A stretch of 64,000 nucleotides of DNA, taken from Flavobacterium sp. (GTDB lineage Bacteria; Bacteroidota; Bacteroidia; Flavobacteriales; Flavobacteriaceae). Each line of letters begins with the position of its first letter. Within the stretch, counting starts at the first letter, position 1. The notes under the pieces were generated by a model, which did no database searches, was not told where the DNA came from, and saw nothing but the letters and a program-made list of their open reading frames with translations. Positions 15,006 to 23,669 of this stretch are shown here, in pieces. The translations under genes and the position numbers were made by a program. The stretch spans positions 1 through 64,000 of the forward strand of contig JAGOAL010000004.1 in assembly GCA_017983975.1 (NCBI GenBank). Direction: 5' to 3'.

Positions 15006-16580
15006 TTTATCAGACAATTCTTTGTCCAGGTTATAAATGTCGGGTCTAAATTGTAATTGGTTATATTCGATCCAACTGGTCCAATACAAAAGATGAATAT
15101 TTACAGTGTTCTTTACCGAAATTGTTTTCGTTTTTTTGTTTTTTAGAATTAAATCGATGGCGTTACCTTGCCATTTATCAGAATTTTCATGTACTAATAT
15201 CTTTTGGGCTAATTGCAACGGTTGTTCTACTCTTACACAACCAGAACTCAGAGAACGATTTGTTTTTGAAAAATAATCGCGATGATTGGTATCATGTAAA
15301 TAAACTAAATGATGATTTGGAAAATTGAATTTCACTAATCCTAAAGAGTTGTTATAACCTGGATCTTGCACGTATCGATAACTGGAAGCTTTATTTGATT
15401 TCCATTCGTTAGGATTGACCTTTTCACCTTTAGAATTATAAATTGTTAATCTTCTTGAGGCAAAATAACTTCTGTTTTTTGAAGCACTCGGTTGTAAATC
15501 TTCTTTTATGATAGTTGGCGGTATAGTCCAAGTAGGATTAAAGACAAAATTTGAAAGTTTTGAACTGAGTATTGGTGTCATCCTTTTTGCAGTTCCTACC
15601 ACTACATTATGGGTTGCAATGGTGTCATTTTGATAGACATAATTCAATTTAAATTCCGGAAGATTTACTATAATATATTGTTCTCCTAACTCATTTGGAT
15701 ACCATTTCCAACGTTCAAGATTGGCAATAATTTGTGCTTTTCGATCCTGTTTAGAAACATTTAAGGCATTAATTGTTCCTTTACCAATTACACCATCTTG
15801 AATTAATCCATGTCGTTTTTGAAATTTTTTCACAGCCTTAAAGGTAATACTGTCATAAACCCAGCTGATGATGCTGTCTTGATTTTTATAGTCGTTCCAA
15901 TAGGATAATCGTTTTTTAATTTTTACGATTTCAGCCACTGTATCATTTAATTGGATTTTATCTTTAGAACTATAAATGGTTGAAAAATTTTCGTCAGGAA
16001 AAGACTCGAGAGTAATTAAACTTTTTTTAAGTAATTGATAAACAATATGATTGGGTTTTAGCTCTTTAAATAAAGAGGCTACTTTCTTTTCTTTTATGGC
16101 TTTTACAAGATAGGTTGAAAGAGCAATTTCTTTTGGGTCTAGATCCCAATTAGAATACAATTCTTTTGGATTTAATTTTCCTTTAAATAAATGCAACGCA
16201 ATTTTTTCAAATGATTGCGTCAATAAGATGTCATATTCAGCAAGTTGTTCGTCGGAAAGTGTATTTCTCTTTTTTTCAAATGCTTCAATACGTGTCAATG
16301 AATAATCTTCTGGAAGTAAACCTTCTTGGGTACAAAATTTTATTTCGTTTAGTAAATCTGTTCTATTTTCATCTAAATACCAAATTTCATGATAATTAAA
16401 TTTTTTATAATACAATTTAATACTATCTGAAGTGTCTTCTAAAAGTTCAGGATCTATTGGGCGAATTAAAACGTTATGTATAGTATCTTTAATAACCTTA
16501 TTTTCAAAAGGCACCATTTTTTCTTCCTTTTTACAAGAAAATAGTAAGAGTAAAAGCAATATAGGGCTTATTTTTTTCAT
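14994..16580 (-). CDS. L,D-transpeptidase lipoprotein (YcbB/LdtD-like, with peptidoglycan-binding domain)
   Basis: A 528-residue lipoprotein: signal plus lipobox LLFSC with Cys16 as acylation site. The order of parts resembles LdtD/YcbB: an N-terminal scaffold domain (about 40-230), a PG_binding_1-like helix bundle (about 238-275, VKKFQKRHGLIQDGVIGKGTINALN), then the YkuD domain with its NPTWTIPPTI entry and catalytic residues His429 (HDTN) and Cys448 (SSGCVRVE). A C-terminal extension follows with the LLYWTSWIEYNQLQFRPDIYNLD segment. It probably forms 3-3 crosslinks. Tail-to-tail with the smaller YkuD_2 gene, sharing the last 12 bases. Confidence 0.9.
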   Translation of the reverse strand: MKKISPILLLLLLFSCKKEEKMVPFENKVIKDTIHNVLIRPIDPELLEDTSDSIKLYYKKFNYHEIWYLDENRTDLLNEIKFCTQEGLLPEDYSLTRIEAFEKKRNTLSDEQLAEYDILLTQSFEKIALHLFKGKLNPKELYSNWDLDPKEIALSTYLVKAIKEKKVASLFKELKPNHIVYQLLKKSLITLESFPDENFSTIYSSKDKIQLNDTVAEIVKIKKRLSYWNDYKNQDSIISWVYDSITFKAVKKFQKRHGLIQDGVIGKGTINALNVSKQDRKAQIIANLERWKWYPNELGEQYIIVNLPEFKLNYVYQNDTIATHNVVVGTAKRMTPILSSKLSNFVFNPTWTIPPTIIKEDLQPSASKNRSYFASRRLTIYNSKGEKVNPNEWKSNKASSYRYVQDPGYNNSLGLVKFNFPNHHLVYLHDTNHRDYFSKTNRSLSSGCVRVEQPLQLAQKILVHENSDKWQGNAIDLILKNKKTKTISVKNTVNIHLLYWTSWIEYNQLQFRPDIYNLDKELSDKLGK

Positions 16581-16611
16581 AGTAACAGGGTTGAAAATAT
16601 AGCTATCGGAA

Positions 16612-17049
16612 TTAAATTTTATTTACTTTGAACATTACAAAATGTGTGCCAACCTCAGGAATTTCAAATGAATCTCCAATTGTAGTATAGCCATTTTTTT
16701 TGTAAAAAGGAACTGCTTTTTCACGTGCATTGAACCAAATTACACTTGCATTTTTTTCAAAACAATATTTTTCAGCCCTTTCAATAAGAAGAGCTCCATA
16801 TCCATTATGTTGATGCGCTTCTAAAACAGCCATGCCTCGTATTTGAAATTGAATTTCAGCATCAAAAAGTTTATTGTTTACTTGATATACAGAAACTACA
16901 CCAATTATTTCTGTATGGTGTTCAATTCCCAAATGCATTGTAGTTTCTGCATCATCTCCTTCAAAATAACAAGTTTCAATGGTTTTTCCTTTGCGCAATA
17001 CTTCATTCCGAACAGAATAGGTTTCAAAAGGTTTAATTTCTCGTATCAT
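16612..17049 (-). CDS. GNAT-family N-acetyltransferase
   Basis: A 145-residue single GNAT domain. Motif A with the acetyl-CoA pyrophosphate loop reads HQHNGYGALLIERAEKYC (about residues 78-95, matching Q/R-x-x-G-x-G/A), preceded by the beta-4 strand IRGMAVL, and motif B is the FYKKNGYTTIG segment near residue 115. The acceptor substrate cannot be predicted. A TAAATTTG -7 box lies about 57 nt upstream. It is divergent from the tRNA-Gly pair. Confidence 0.85.
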   Translation of the reverse strand: MIREIKPFETYSVRNEVLRKGKTIETCYFEGDDAETTMHLGIEHHTEIIGVVSVYQVNNKLFDAEIQFQIRGMAVLEAHQHNGYGALLIERAEKYCFEKNASVIWFNAREKAVPFYKKNGYTTIGDSFEIPEVGTHFVMFKVNKI

Positions 17050-17105
17050 TTATACTTCTAACTGTTTATTTTTTAATACATTAACTTGAGTACAATGTTC
17101 CACTA

Positions 17106-17113
17106 CAAATTTA
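17106..17113 (-). promoter_or_regulatory. -7 box (TAAATTTG) for the GNAT gene
   Basis: Minus-strand TAnnTTTG in the divergent gap with the tRNA-Gly operon. The implied leader is about 50 nt. Confidence 0.45.
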
Positions 17114-17145
17114 TGACAAAGGAATTAAAAAAATATGCTTAAAAA

Positions 17146-17178
17146 TTTGCAATTCAAAAAACTTTTAAAGTATATTTG
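17146..17178 (+). promoter_or_regulatory. Promoter of the tRNA-Gly pair: TTTG-N21-TATATTTG
   Basis: The -33 TTTG at 17146-17149 and -7 TATATTTG at 17171-17178 have a 21-nt spacer. The first tRNA begins 38 nt after the -7 box. Confidence 0.72.
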
Positions 17179-17215
17179 CACCCACAAAATAAGTAATTGA
17201 TTGCTTTTTTGTAAT

Positions 17216-17288
<73 letters not shown>

Positions 17289-17322
17289 CAAAAACAAGAT
17301 AAAGTTTTAAAAATTATCACCT

Positions 17323-17395
<73 letters not shown>

Positions 17396-17400
17396 CAACA

Positions 17401-17426
17401 AAAAGCCTTGCAATTGCAAGGCTTTT
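17401..17426. terminator. Bidirectional terminator between tRNA-Gly and pepE
   Basis: Perfect 26-bp palindrome, AAAAGCCTTGCAA and its complement, with T runs on both strands. It serves the tRNA pair (plus) and pepE (minus), whose stop codon abuts it. Confidence 0.88.
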
Positions 17427-18134
17427 TTATTTTAAATCATTCAGTTCTGTTTCAGGACCAACTTCTATTGGCTTTTCATTTCTTTTAAAAATTCTAGCGG
17501 TTAAATTACCTTTTAATTTGATAGATTCACCATTTATTGCTAACCAACTTCCTTCTCTAAGGCCAATAACGGGCTGTGGATTAAATTGATGAAACTCATT
17601 AATTCTGGTTTCGCGCGTTTCTCCCATGTGCGTTGAACCCTCGATAGGATCTAAATAATGCGGATTTATATTGAAATAAACAAAACCTAATGTTCTAAAA
17701 CTGGGTGGGTAAACAATAGGCATATCATTAGTAGTACTCATCGTTAAACCACAGATGTTGCTTCCTGCACTAGTTCCTAGATAAGGTGTTCCGTTTTTAA
17801 CTACTTTTTCTAGAGCCTCAATACTATTGTTTTTATACAATTGGCTCACCAATAAAAAAGTATTTCCACCACCAATAAAAATGCCTTGTGCCTTTTCTAT
17901 GGCTTCAATGGTGTTCTCAAATTCATGAATTCCTTTAATTGTTTTTGAAATTTTAGTAAATGCTTCAGCTACTTTTTTTGTATAATCGTCATGTGATATT
18001 CCGCTAGGACGGGCATAAGGAATGAAAAGTATTTCAGAACATTTTTCAAATAAAACGTTCAATTCAGGCAAGAGATACTCAAGATATTCTCCATTATGCA
18101 ATGTTGAAGTACTCGCTATAATTATTTTTTTCAT
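17427..18134 (-). CDS. pepE: Peptidase E (alpha-aspartyl dipeptidase, S51 family)
   Basis: A 235-residue cytoplasmic serine peptidase that hydrolyses dipeptides with N-terminal Asp. The nucleophile Ser122 lies in the LGTSAGSNI elbow, and the family's further conserved Asp137 and His159 (NPHYLDP) are present. The oxyanion-loop glycine string FIGGGNTF is at residues 86-93. Length matches the E. coli enzyme (about 229). A TACTTTTG -7 box is 14 nt upstream of ATG. Confidence 0.93.
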   Translation of the reverse strand: MKKIIIASTSTLHNGEYLEYLLPELNVLFEKCSEILFIPYARPSGISHDDYTKKVAEAFTKISKTIKGIHEFENTIEAIEKAQGIFIGGGNTFLLVSQLYKNNSIEALEKVVKNGTPYLGTSAGSNICGLTMSTTNDMPIVYPPSFRTLGFVYFNINPHYLDPIEGSTHMGETRETRINEFHQFNPQPVIGLREGSWLAINGESIKLKGNLTARIFKRNEKPIEVGPETELNDLK

Positions 18135-18147
18135 GGTTCTTTTTTTG

Positions 18148-18155
18148 CAAAAGTA
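18148..18155 (-). promoter_or_regulatory. -7 box (TACTTTTG) for pepE
   Basis: Minus-strand TAnnTTTG with 13 nt to the ATG, so a very short leader is implied. Confidence 0.5.
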
Positions 18156-18245
18156 AGGGTTTGTATTAACATAAGTTTATCATCTTTTTAGGATTTCGTT
18201 TTGAGGGCTATTTGTTATATTTACAAAAATATTCAAATTAAAATA

Positions 18246-18992
18246 ATGATTAGAAAACTACCCTACCTAATTATCTTATTGGCATTTTGCGGTTTTTCGC
18301 AAAACAAAACTACCTTTAAAGAGAAGATAGTTTCTGATGCAACCGATATTGAAGGAATTGTAGTTAAGAATATTTCAACAAATCAGGAAACTTTTTCTCA
18401 GCGTGGGGGCTATTTTTCAATTAATGGAAAACAAAATGATACTTTAATGTTTAGTGCTTTTAATTTAAAAGCAACTATGCATATTATTAAAGATAAAGAT
18501 TTTGGTGAAAATCTTGTTTTTATTCCCATGCCGCTTAATCGCACAGAACTCAAAGAATTAGCTATTATTGATTATAAAAGTATTAATGCGGTTTCACTTG
18601 GAATTGTTCCGGCTAATCAAAAAACGTATACGCCAGCAGAACGAAAGTTACTCACAGCAGGACAGTTTAAATGGTATAGTCCGCTATTAATTCCAGTGGG
18701 AGGGATGAGTGTTGATGGATTGATTAATGCGATAAGCGGCAGAACAAATAGGCTAAAAAAGGAGGTTGAAGTTGAGAAAAAAGAACTCCTTCAAATAAAA
18801 TTAGCCAATAAATATGATGCAAGTTATATAAACAATACATTAAAAATCCCTGAAGAATATGTGGAAGGATTTATGTTTTATGCTTCAGATAACCAGCGAT
18901 TTGCTGATGCAATTAAAGTGAAAAATTATACAATGGCTACTTTTATTTTATCGGAGTTAGCATCAAAGTATCGAGAATTACAAGGTTTTTGA
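18246..18992 (+). CDS. Secreted protein with carboxypeptidase-regulatory-like domain (paralog 1)
   Basis: A 248-residue exported protein. I use ATG 18246, where a signal peptide starts (MIRKLPYLIILLAFCGFSQ); the frame is open 15 codons further up without a signal. Residues about 35-105 resemble a CarboxypepD_reg-like beta-sandwich (IEGIVVKNISTNQETFSQRGGYFSINGKQNDTL), the fold used as a periplasmic plug or adaptor in Bacteroidetes outer membrane proteins. The rest is helical with no known domain. The next gene has the same plan and is probably a paralog. First gene of a row with the paralog, a DUF6702 gene and an M1 peptidase gene. Confidence 0.75.
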   Translation: MIRKLPYLIILLAFCGFSQNKTTFKEKIVSDATDIEGIVVKNISTNQETFSQRGGYFSINGKQNDTLMFSAFNLKATMHIIKDKDFGENLVFIPMPLNRTELKELAIIDYKSINAVSLGIVPANQKTYTPAERKLLTAGQFKWYSPLLIPVGGMSVDGLINAISGRTNRLKKEVEVEKKELLQIKLANKYDASYINNTLKIPEEYVEGFMFYASDNQRFADAIKVKNYTMATFILSELASKYRELQGF

Positions 18993-19011
18993 AACAATTT
19001 AACAAACATAT

Positions 19012-19845
19012 ATGAAATCACTATTTTTAGTCATTCTGAGTCTATTTTTAGGTCACCAACTATTTTCACAAGGCATTGAACGCAAAGTTCTTCGCGGAAT
19101 AATTGTTGTTGATTCATTTGATGTAGAAAATATTTCGGTGCATAATATTTCATCAAATGTGGGAGCAAAAACAGATATTGATGGAAAATTTTCAATCCGA
19201 GCAAGAGCTACCGATACGCTGTTTTTTGAAGGATCTTCTTTTGTTTCACAAAAATACATTTTAACTCAAAAGGATTTTTGGAAAGAAGAACTCGAAATAA
19301 GATTGCATGTTAAAATCACAGAATTAGATGAACTTGTCATAACACCTTACACACTTTCAGGAAATTTAACTGAAGACACCAAACGAATTCAAGTTTATGG
19401 CGATGGTTTTGCAGTCATTGACGCTAAAAAAATCATGCATTATGAAGACGATGTTAGATCTGGTGCACCAGTAAATACTGCAATGCCGAATGTTTTAGCA
19501 CCAAACGGTTCTAATTTTAATTTTCTTGCCATAGGCGCAGGTTTAGTCAGTTTGTTTATAAAACCTTCTCTTTCAAAAAGTCATTCCAAAAGAGTTTATG
19601 AAGAAAGGCGGATTAAATCCTTACAATCTAAATCCTATTCCGATCATCTATTTGAACGTTTTTCGCACAATTTTTTTGTGGAAACTTTAAAAATTAAAAA
19701 TGAAGATATTCCCATGTTTATGGGTTTTTCTGAACTAAATGTATATGAATTATCACCCTTATTAAAGCCAGAAAACGAGTTGAAATTAATTGAATATTTA
19801 ATTCAAAAAGCTTCCGAATTCAAAAAACAAAATCAAAAAGAATAA
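19012..19845 (+). CDS. Secreted protein with carboxypeptidase-regulatory-like domain (paralog 2)
   Basis: A 277-residue exported protein: signal peptide (about 1-19, ...GHQLFSQG) followed by a CarboxypepD_reg-like domain (about 25-110) whose line FDVENISVHNISSN-(x)-KTDIDGKFSI aligns with the same region of the preceding gene. A hydrophobic patch near residue 172 (FLAIGAGLVSLFI) could be a membrane-associated segment. The C-terminus contains the IKNEDIPMFMGF motif, comparable to IPEEYVEGFMFYA in paralog 1. Twenty bases separate it from paralog 1 and 16 from the DUF6702 gene, so co-transcription is likely. No function known. Confidence 0.75.
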   Translation: MKSLFLVILSLFLGHQLFSQGIERKVLRGIIVVDSFDVENISVHNISSNVGAKTDIDGKFSIRARATDTLFFEGSSFVSQKYILTQKDFWKEELEIRLHVKITELDELVITPYTLSGNLTEDTKRIQVYGDGFAVIDAKKIMHYEDDVRSGAPVNTAMPNVLAPNGSNFNFLAIGAGLVSLFIKPSLSKSHSKRVYEERRIKSLQSKSYSDHLFERFSHNFFVETLKIKNEDIPMFMGFSELNVYELSPLLKPENELKLIEYLIQKASEFKKQNQKE

Positions 19846-19861
19846 TTACTATTTTTACCAA

Positions 19862-20365
19862 ATGAAAAACAACTTTAAAATAGGGTTATTGATTTTTTGT
19901 TTTATAATGTGTAGTTCTTTCGCACTGCATAAATTTTATGTTTCGGTAACACAAATAGATTATGTGCCGAATAAAAAGCGAATAGAAATTACTTCCAGAA
20001 TTTTTATTGATGATTTAGAAAAGGCCCTAACTAAAAAACATCAAAAAAAACCTAATATTACTTCTACTAATGAACTTCCGGAGGCAGAAGAATGGATAAA
20101 AGCATATATCAAAGAAAAAATTAAAGTTTCTATTAATAAAAAGCCTCAAGTAATCGAATATTTAGCGAAAGAAGTAGAAGGAGACGTGTTAATTGTTTAC
20201 ACAAAAATTGCTATTTCAAAAAAAATAAATACCTTCGAATTTTATAATTCATTATTAACCGAAACATTTAAAGATCAGCAAAATATTGTTCATACTAATA
20301 TTAATAGTAACAAAAAAAGCTTTTTATTGACTAATACAGTGTTTCAAGAAAAAATCGACTACTAA
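19862..20365 (+). CDS. DUF6702-family exported protein
   Basis: A 167-residue protein with a signal peptide (about 1-21, ...MCSSFALHKFYVS). The opening HKFYVSVTQIDYVPNKKRIEITSRIFIDDLEKAL is the signature I recall for DUF6702, a small periplasmic family commonly found next to M1 peptidases in flavobacteria, as here (15-base gap to the peptidase gene). Role unknown. The tight spacing and conserved neighbourhood suggest it is a partner of the peptidase or of the two regulatory-domain proteins upstream. Confidence 0.75.
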   Translation: MKNNFKIGLLIFCFIMCSSFALHKFYVSVTQIDYVPNKKRIEITSRIFIDDLEKALTKKHQKKPNITSTNELPEAEEWIKAYIKEKIKVSINKKPQVIEYLAKEVEGDVLIVYTKIAISKKINTFEFYNSLLTETFKDQQNIVHTNINSNKKSFLLTNTVFQEKIDY

Positions 20366-20380
20366 AACATTTAGGATATT

Positions 20381-22657
20381 ATGAAAAAATCAATTCTATT
20401 AAGTGCTTTTTTAACTTTAGCAATTCATTTCGGAAGTTTTGCACAAGAGGTAAAACCAGAAGAAAAAAAGCGTGAATCTGGGCATTATGATGAGAATAAA
20501 TTTCGTCAAATGTACACTGAAATGGCAACGCCAAATATGTTTAGAACTGCTTCTGGAGCACCTGGACCAGCTTATTATCAGCAAAAAGCAGATTATAAAA
20601 TGAATCTGGAATTAGATGATAAAAATAAAAAATTATACGGTTCAGAAACCATAACTTATCACAACAACGCGCCAGAATCGTTAGAATATTTATGGGTACA
20701 ATTGGATCAGAATATCGAAAGACCCGATTCTAAAACACCACTAGCAGAAAGTGAATCATTAAATAAATCAATAACTTCTGATGGATTTGCTAAAAAATTC
20801 ATTGAAGCTCCTTTTCAAGGTGGTTTTAATATTGAATATGTAAAAGATTCTAAAGGAAACCCTATGAAATATACCATCAATCAAACCATGATGCGTATTG
20901 ATTTACCAAAACCTTTAAAAAATGGCGAAAAAGTAACTTTTTCAATCAAATGGTGGTACAATATTGTAAATTATCAAGAACAAGTAAATAATGGCCGTTC
21001 AGGTTACGAGCAGTTTCCAGACGGAAATCGTTTATATGTAATGGCACAATTTTACCCTCGTATGGCTGTATATAGCGATGTTGAAGGATGGCAAAACATG
21101 CAGTTTTGGGGAAGAGGAGAGTTTGCATTAACTTTTGGAGATTATGAAGTAAATATTACTGTTCCTGCTGATCATATTATGGAAGGAACTGGCGTAATAC
21201 AAAATAAAAGTGAAGTATATAGTGCAGAACAAATGAAGCGTTGGGCACTTGCTGAAAATACATTTGATAAACCAGTTGTCATTGTAACTCAAGAAGAAGC
21301 AATTGCAAAAGAGAGTAGTTTTTCTGACCAAAAGAAAACATGGAAGTTCAAAGCACAAAATGTACGTGATTTTGGATTTTCAACCTCTAGAAAATTTATT
21401 TTAGATGCAATGGCGGTTAATTTACCTACCAATAAACCTTTAGCTATTTCTATTTATCCAAAAGAAGCTAATCCTTTATGGGGTGATTTGTCTACAAAAG
21501 CAGTTGCACACACTTTAAAAACGTATTCTCATCATACATTTGATTATCCGTATCCAAAAGCAGTTTCTGTTTCTGCAGAAGACCAAGGAATGGAATATCC
21601 AATGATTTGCTGGAATTATGGTCGTCCAGATGATAAAGGGTTTGTAAGCAACAGAGTGAAATATGGTATGTTAGGTGTAATTATTCACGAAGTAGGACAT
21701 AATTTCTTTCCAATGATTGTTAATTCAGATGAAAGACAATGGACATGGATGGATGAAGGATTAAATACGTTCTTAGAGTTTTTAACTGAATCTTCTTTCG
21801 ATCCGAATTTCCCTTTAGATAGAGGTCCAGCTTCAAAAATAGTTCCTTATATGAAAGGAAACCAACAGTATTTAGAACCAATTATGTCTAATTCTGAAAG
21901 TATATACAATTTTGGCGCAAATGCTTATGGTAAACCAGCAACTGGATTAAATATATTAAGAGAAACAATTATGGGTCGTGAGTTGTTTGATCATGCGTTC
22001 AAAACCTATGCAAACCGTTGGAAATTTAAACATCCAACACCAGAAGATTTCTTCAGAACAATGGAAGATGCTTCGGCAGTAGATTTAGATTGGTTTTGGA
22101 GAGGTTGGTTTTATTCAACAGATTATACCGATATTGGTATCAAAGATGTGAAACAATTTTATGTAGTGGAGCAAGACCCTAAAGAAGCACAACAACAGTT
22201 TAATAGACGTGGAAGAAAAATAGGAGAAGGTCAGTCTATGTTGAAAATGGTTTTAGAAGGTTCAACAGATTTTAAATCCGAATTGAAAAATGGTTTTGAT
22301 AGGTCAAAAGTTCAAGCTTTAAACGATTACTTAACAAAAAATTATTCGGCTGAAGAAATAAGCGCATTAAAATCGCCTAAGTTTTTCTATGAAGTTGAAT
22401 TTGATAAACCAGGCGGATTGATAATGCCTATTATTGTGGAACTTCAATTTGAAGACGGCACTAGTGAAACAAAAGTTTTTCCAGCACAAATTTGGAGAAA
22501 AAACAATGTGACCGCAAAACGAGTTTTTGCTACTGAGAAAAAAGTAACTAAGATACAATTAGATCCAAAATTAGAAACAGCAGATATTGATGTAACTAAT
22601 AACTTTTGGCCTAAAGCCGAAATGGAATCAAAATTTGATACCTTAGAAAAAAAATAA
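20381..22657 (+). CDS. M1-family zinc metallopeptidase, exported
   Basis: A 758-residue gluzincin aminopeptidase-like enzyme with a signal peptide (about 1-21, ...HFGSFAQ). The zinc site is complete: H436-E437-V-G-H440 with the third ligand Glu459 exactly 19 residues on (WMDEGLNTFLE). The N-terminal beta domain (about 65-280) and the DQGMEYPMICW segment in the place of the GxMEN exopeptidase loop are visible; since that loop reads GMEYP rather than GAMEN, exopeptidase specificity may differ. Probably periplasmic or cell-surface peptide degradation. Last gene of its operon; a UUCG-loop terminator follows directly. Confidence 0.93.
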   Translation: MKKSILLSAFLTLAIHFGSFAQEVKPEEKKRESGHYDENKFRQMYTEMATPNMFRTASGAPGPAYYQQKADYKMNLELDDKNKKLYGSETITYHNNAPESLEYLWVQLDQNIERPDSKTPLAESESLNKSITSDGFAKKFIEAPFQGGFNIEYVKDSKGNPMKYTINQTMMRIDLPKPLKNGEKVTFSIKWWYNIVNYQEQVNNGRSGYEQFPDGNRLYVMAQFYPRMAVYSDVEGWQNMQFWGRGEFALTFGDYEVNITVPADHIMEGTGVIQNKSEVYSAEQMKRWALAENTFDKPVVIVTQEEAIAKESSFSDQKKTWKFKAQNVRDFGFSTSRKFILDAMAVNLPTNKPLAISIYPKEANPLWGDLSTKAVAHTLKTYSHHTFDYPYPKAVSVSAEDQGMEYPMICWNYGRPDDKGFVSNRVKYGMLGVIIHEVGHNFFPMIVNSDERQWTWMDEGLNTFLEFLTESSFDPNFPLDRGPASKIVPYMKGNQQYLEPIMSNSESIYNFGANAYGKPATGLNILRETIMGRELFDHAFKTYANRWKFKHPTPEDFFRTMEDASAVDLDWFWRGWFYSTDYTDIGIKDVKQFYVVEQDPKEAQQQFNRRGRKIGEGQSMLKMVLEGSTDFKSELKNGFDRSKVQALNDYLTKNYSAEEISALKSPKFFYEVEFDKPGGLIMPIIVELQFEDGTSETKVFPAQIWRKNNVTAKRVFATEKKVTKIQLDPKLETADIDVTNNFWPKAEMESKFDTLEKK

Positions 22658-22663
22658 ATTTTT

Positions 22664-22690
22664 AAAGGCTATCTTCGGATAGCCTTTTTT
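22664..22690 (+). terminator. Terminator after the M1 peptidase gene
   Basis: Perfect ten-base stem AAAGGCTATC/GATAGCCTTT closed by a stable TTCG tetraloop and followed by T7. Confidence 0.93.
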
Positions 22691-22723
22691 TAAATGTATC
22701 GAAAAAATACGCGTAATTCTTTG

Positions 22724-22731
22724 TAAATTTG
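22724..22731 (+). promoter_or_regulatory. -7 box (TAAATTTG) for tatA
   Basis: TAnnTTTG 18 nt before the tatA ATG and after the upstream terminator. No clear -33 element. Confidence 0.5.
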
Positions 22732-22749
22732 CCTACTAAATAGATTTTT

Positions 22750-23094
22750 ATGTTTGATGGAATAGGAGAATTGTTGTTGATTCTAATAGTTGTACTTATG
22801 TTATTTGGATCCAAAGAGATTCCAGATATTGCTCGTTTTTTAGGTAAAACCATGGCGCAGTTAAAAAACGCTACTAATGAAATTAAAAGCGAAATTCAAA
22901 AAGGAGCAAGAGATAACGGAATGGATATAGACTCAATTACAGGAGGAATTTCCGAAGAGATTAATAAGGCAAAATCAGGCATATCACAAATAACAAACCC
23001 TATCGAAAATATTGATTTAGGACTTCAAAAACCAGTTGAAGAACTAAAAGAAAACATTGAAGATTTATCAGGGCCTATTAAAAGACAATCATAA
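22750..23094 (+). CDS. tatA: Sec-independent (twin-arginine) translocase TatA/E-type subunit
   Basis: A 114-residue TatA-family protein. One N-terminal membrane helix (about residues 4-20, GIGELLLILIVVLMLFGS), the characteristic FG hinge (LFGSKEIPDIARFLG) and an amphipathic helix (about 23-50) match TatA/TatE. The C-terminal tail is charged and probably disordered. TatA oligomers help form the pore exporting folded proteins. tatC is not adjacent. It is followed two bases after its stop by a TTG-started phosphatase gene, implying translational coupling. Confidence 0.92.
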   Translation: MFDGIGELLLILIVVLMLFGSKEIPDIARFLGKTMAQLKNATNEIKSEIQKGARDNGMDIDSITGGISEEINKAKSGISQITNPIENIDLGLQKPVEELKENIEDLSGPIKRQS

Positions 23095-23096
23095 AT

Positions 23097-23654
23097 TTGG
23101 AACAATTAATTCAACTTGATAAAGAGTTATTTCTTTTTTTAAATGGTTTAGGTTCTGAGCCATTTGATGCTTTTTGGAAAATAATAACGAAACAAATTTA
23201 TTGGGCTCCTTTTTTTGTTGCGGTTTTCTATTTGTTACATCGAAAAATAGGTTGGAAAAATTTAGGAATTATTGTGCTTTTTATTGCGGTTTTAATCACG
23301 TTTACAGACCAAATTACAAACTTATTTAAAAATGGTTTTCAACGATTAAGACCTTGTAATGTTGCCGAATTTGATGGAATTATGCGTAAAGTTATTACGA
23401 GAAAATCATTCAGTTTTTTTTCTGGCCATGCTGCTAATTCAATGGCTTCAACAATGTTTATTTTCTTACTCATTAGAAAATATTACAAACACACTTATTT
23501 GTTATTCTTTTTTCCGCTGATATTTGCTTACAGTAGAATTTATCTTGGATTACACTTTCCTGGCGATATTTTAACTGGGTATTTATTTGGAGGAATTTTT
23601 GGTTTTGGATGTTACAAAATCTATAACCATTTTTCCAAAAAATATAATTGGTAA
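23097..23654 (+). CDS. PAP2-superfamily membrane phosphatase (TTG start)
   Basis: A 185-residue integral membrane phosphatase. All three PAP2 motifs are present: K78-x6-R85-P86, S109-G110-H111, and S146-R147-x5-H153-x3-D157. About five membrane helices surround them. Substrates of this family include undecaprenyl pyrophosphate and phosphatidate or lipid A phosphates; UppP-like carrier recycling is possible but not provable here. The only reasonable start is TTG at 23097, two bases after the tatA stop; no in-frame ATG occurs before motif 1. Convergent with the O-methyltransferase gene. Confidence 0.9.
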   Translation: MEQLIQLDKELFLFLNGLGSEPFDAFWKIITKQIYWAPFFVAVFYLLHRKIGWKNLGIIVLFIAVLITFTDQITNLFKNGFQRLRPCNVAEFDGIMRKVITRKSFSFFSGHAANSMASTMFIFLLIRKYYKHTYLLFFFPLIFAYSRIYLGLHFPGDILTGYLFGGIFGFGCYKIYNHFSKKYNW

Positions 23655-23669
23655 TCAAAAAAAAGAACA

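Noticed and set aside
22662..22853. 63-codon antisense frame over the tatA promoter and start
   Set aside because: It reads through the terminator hairpin and the tatA start and shows no protein-like pattern.
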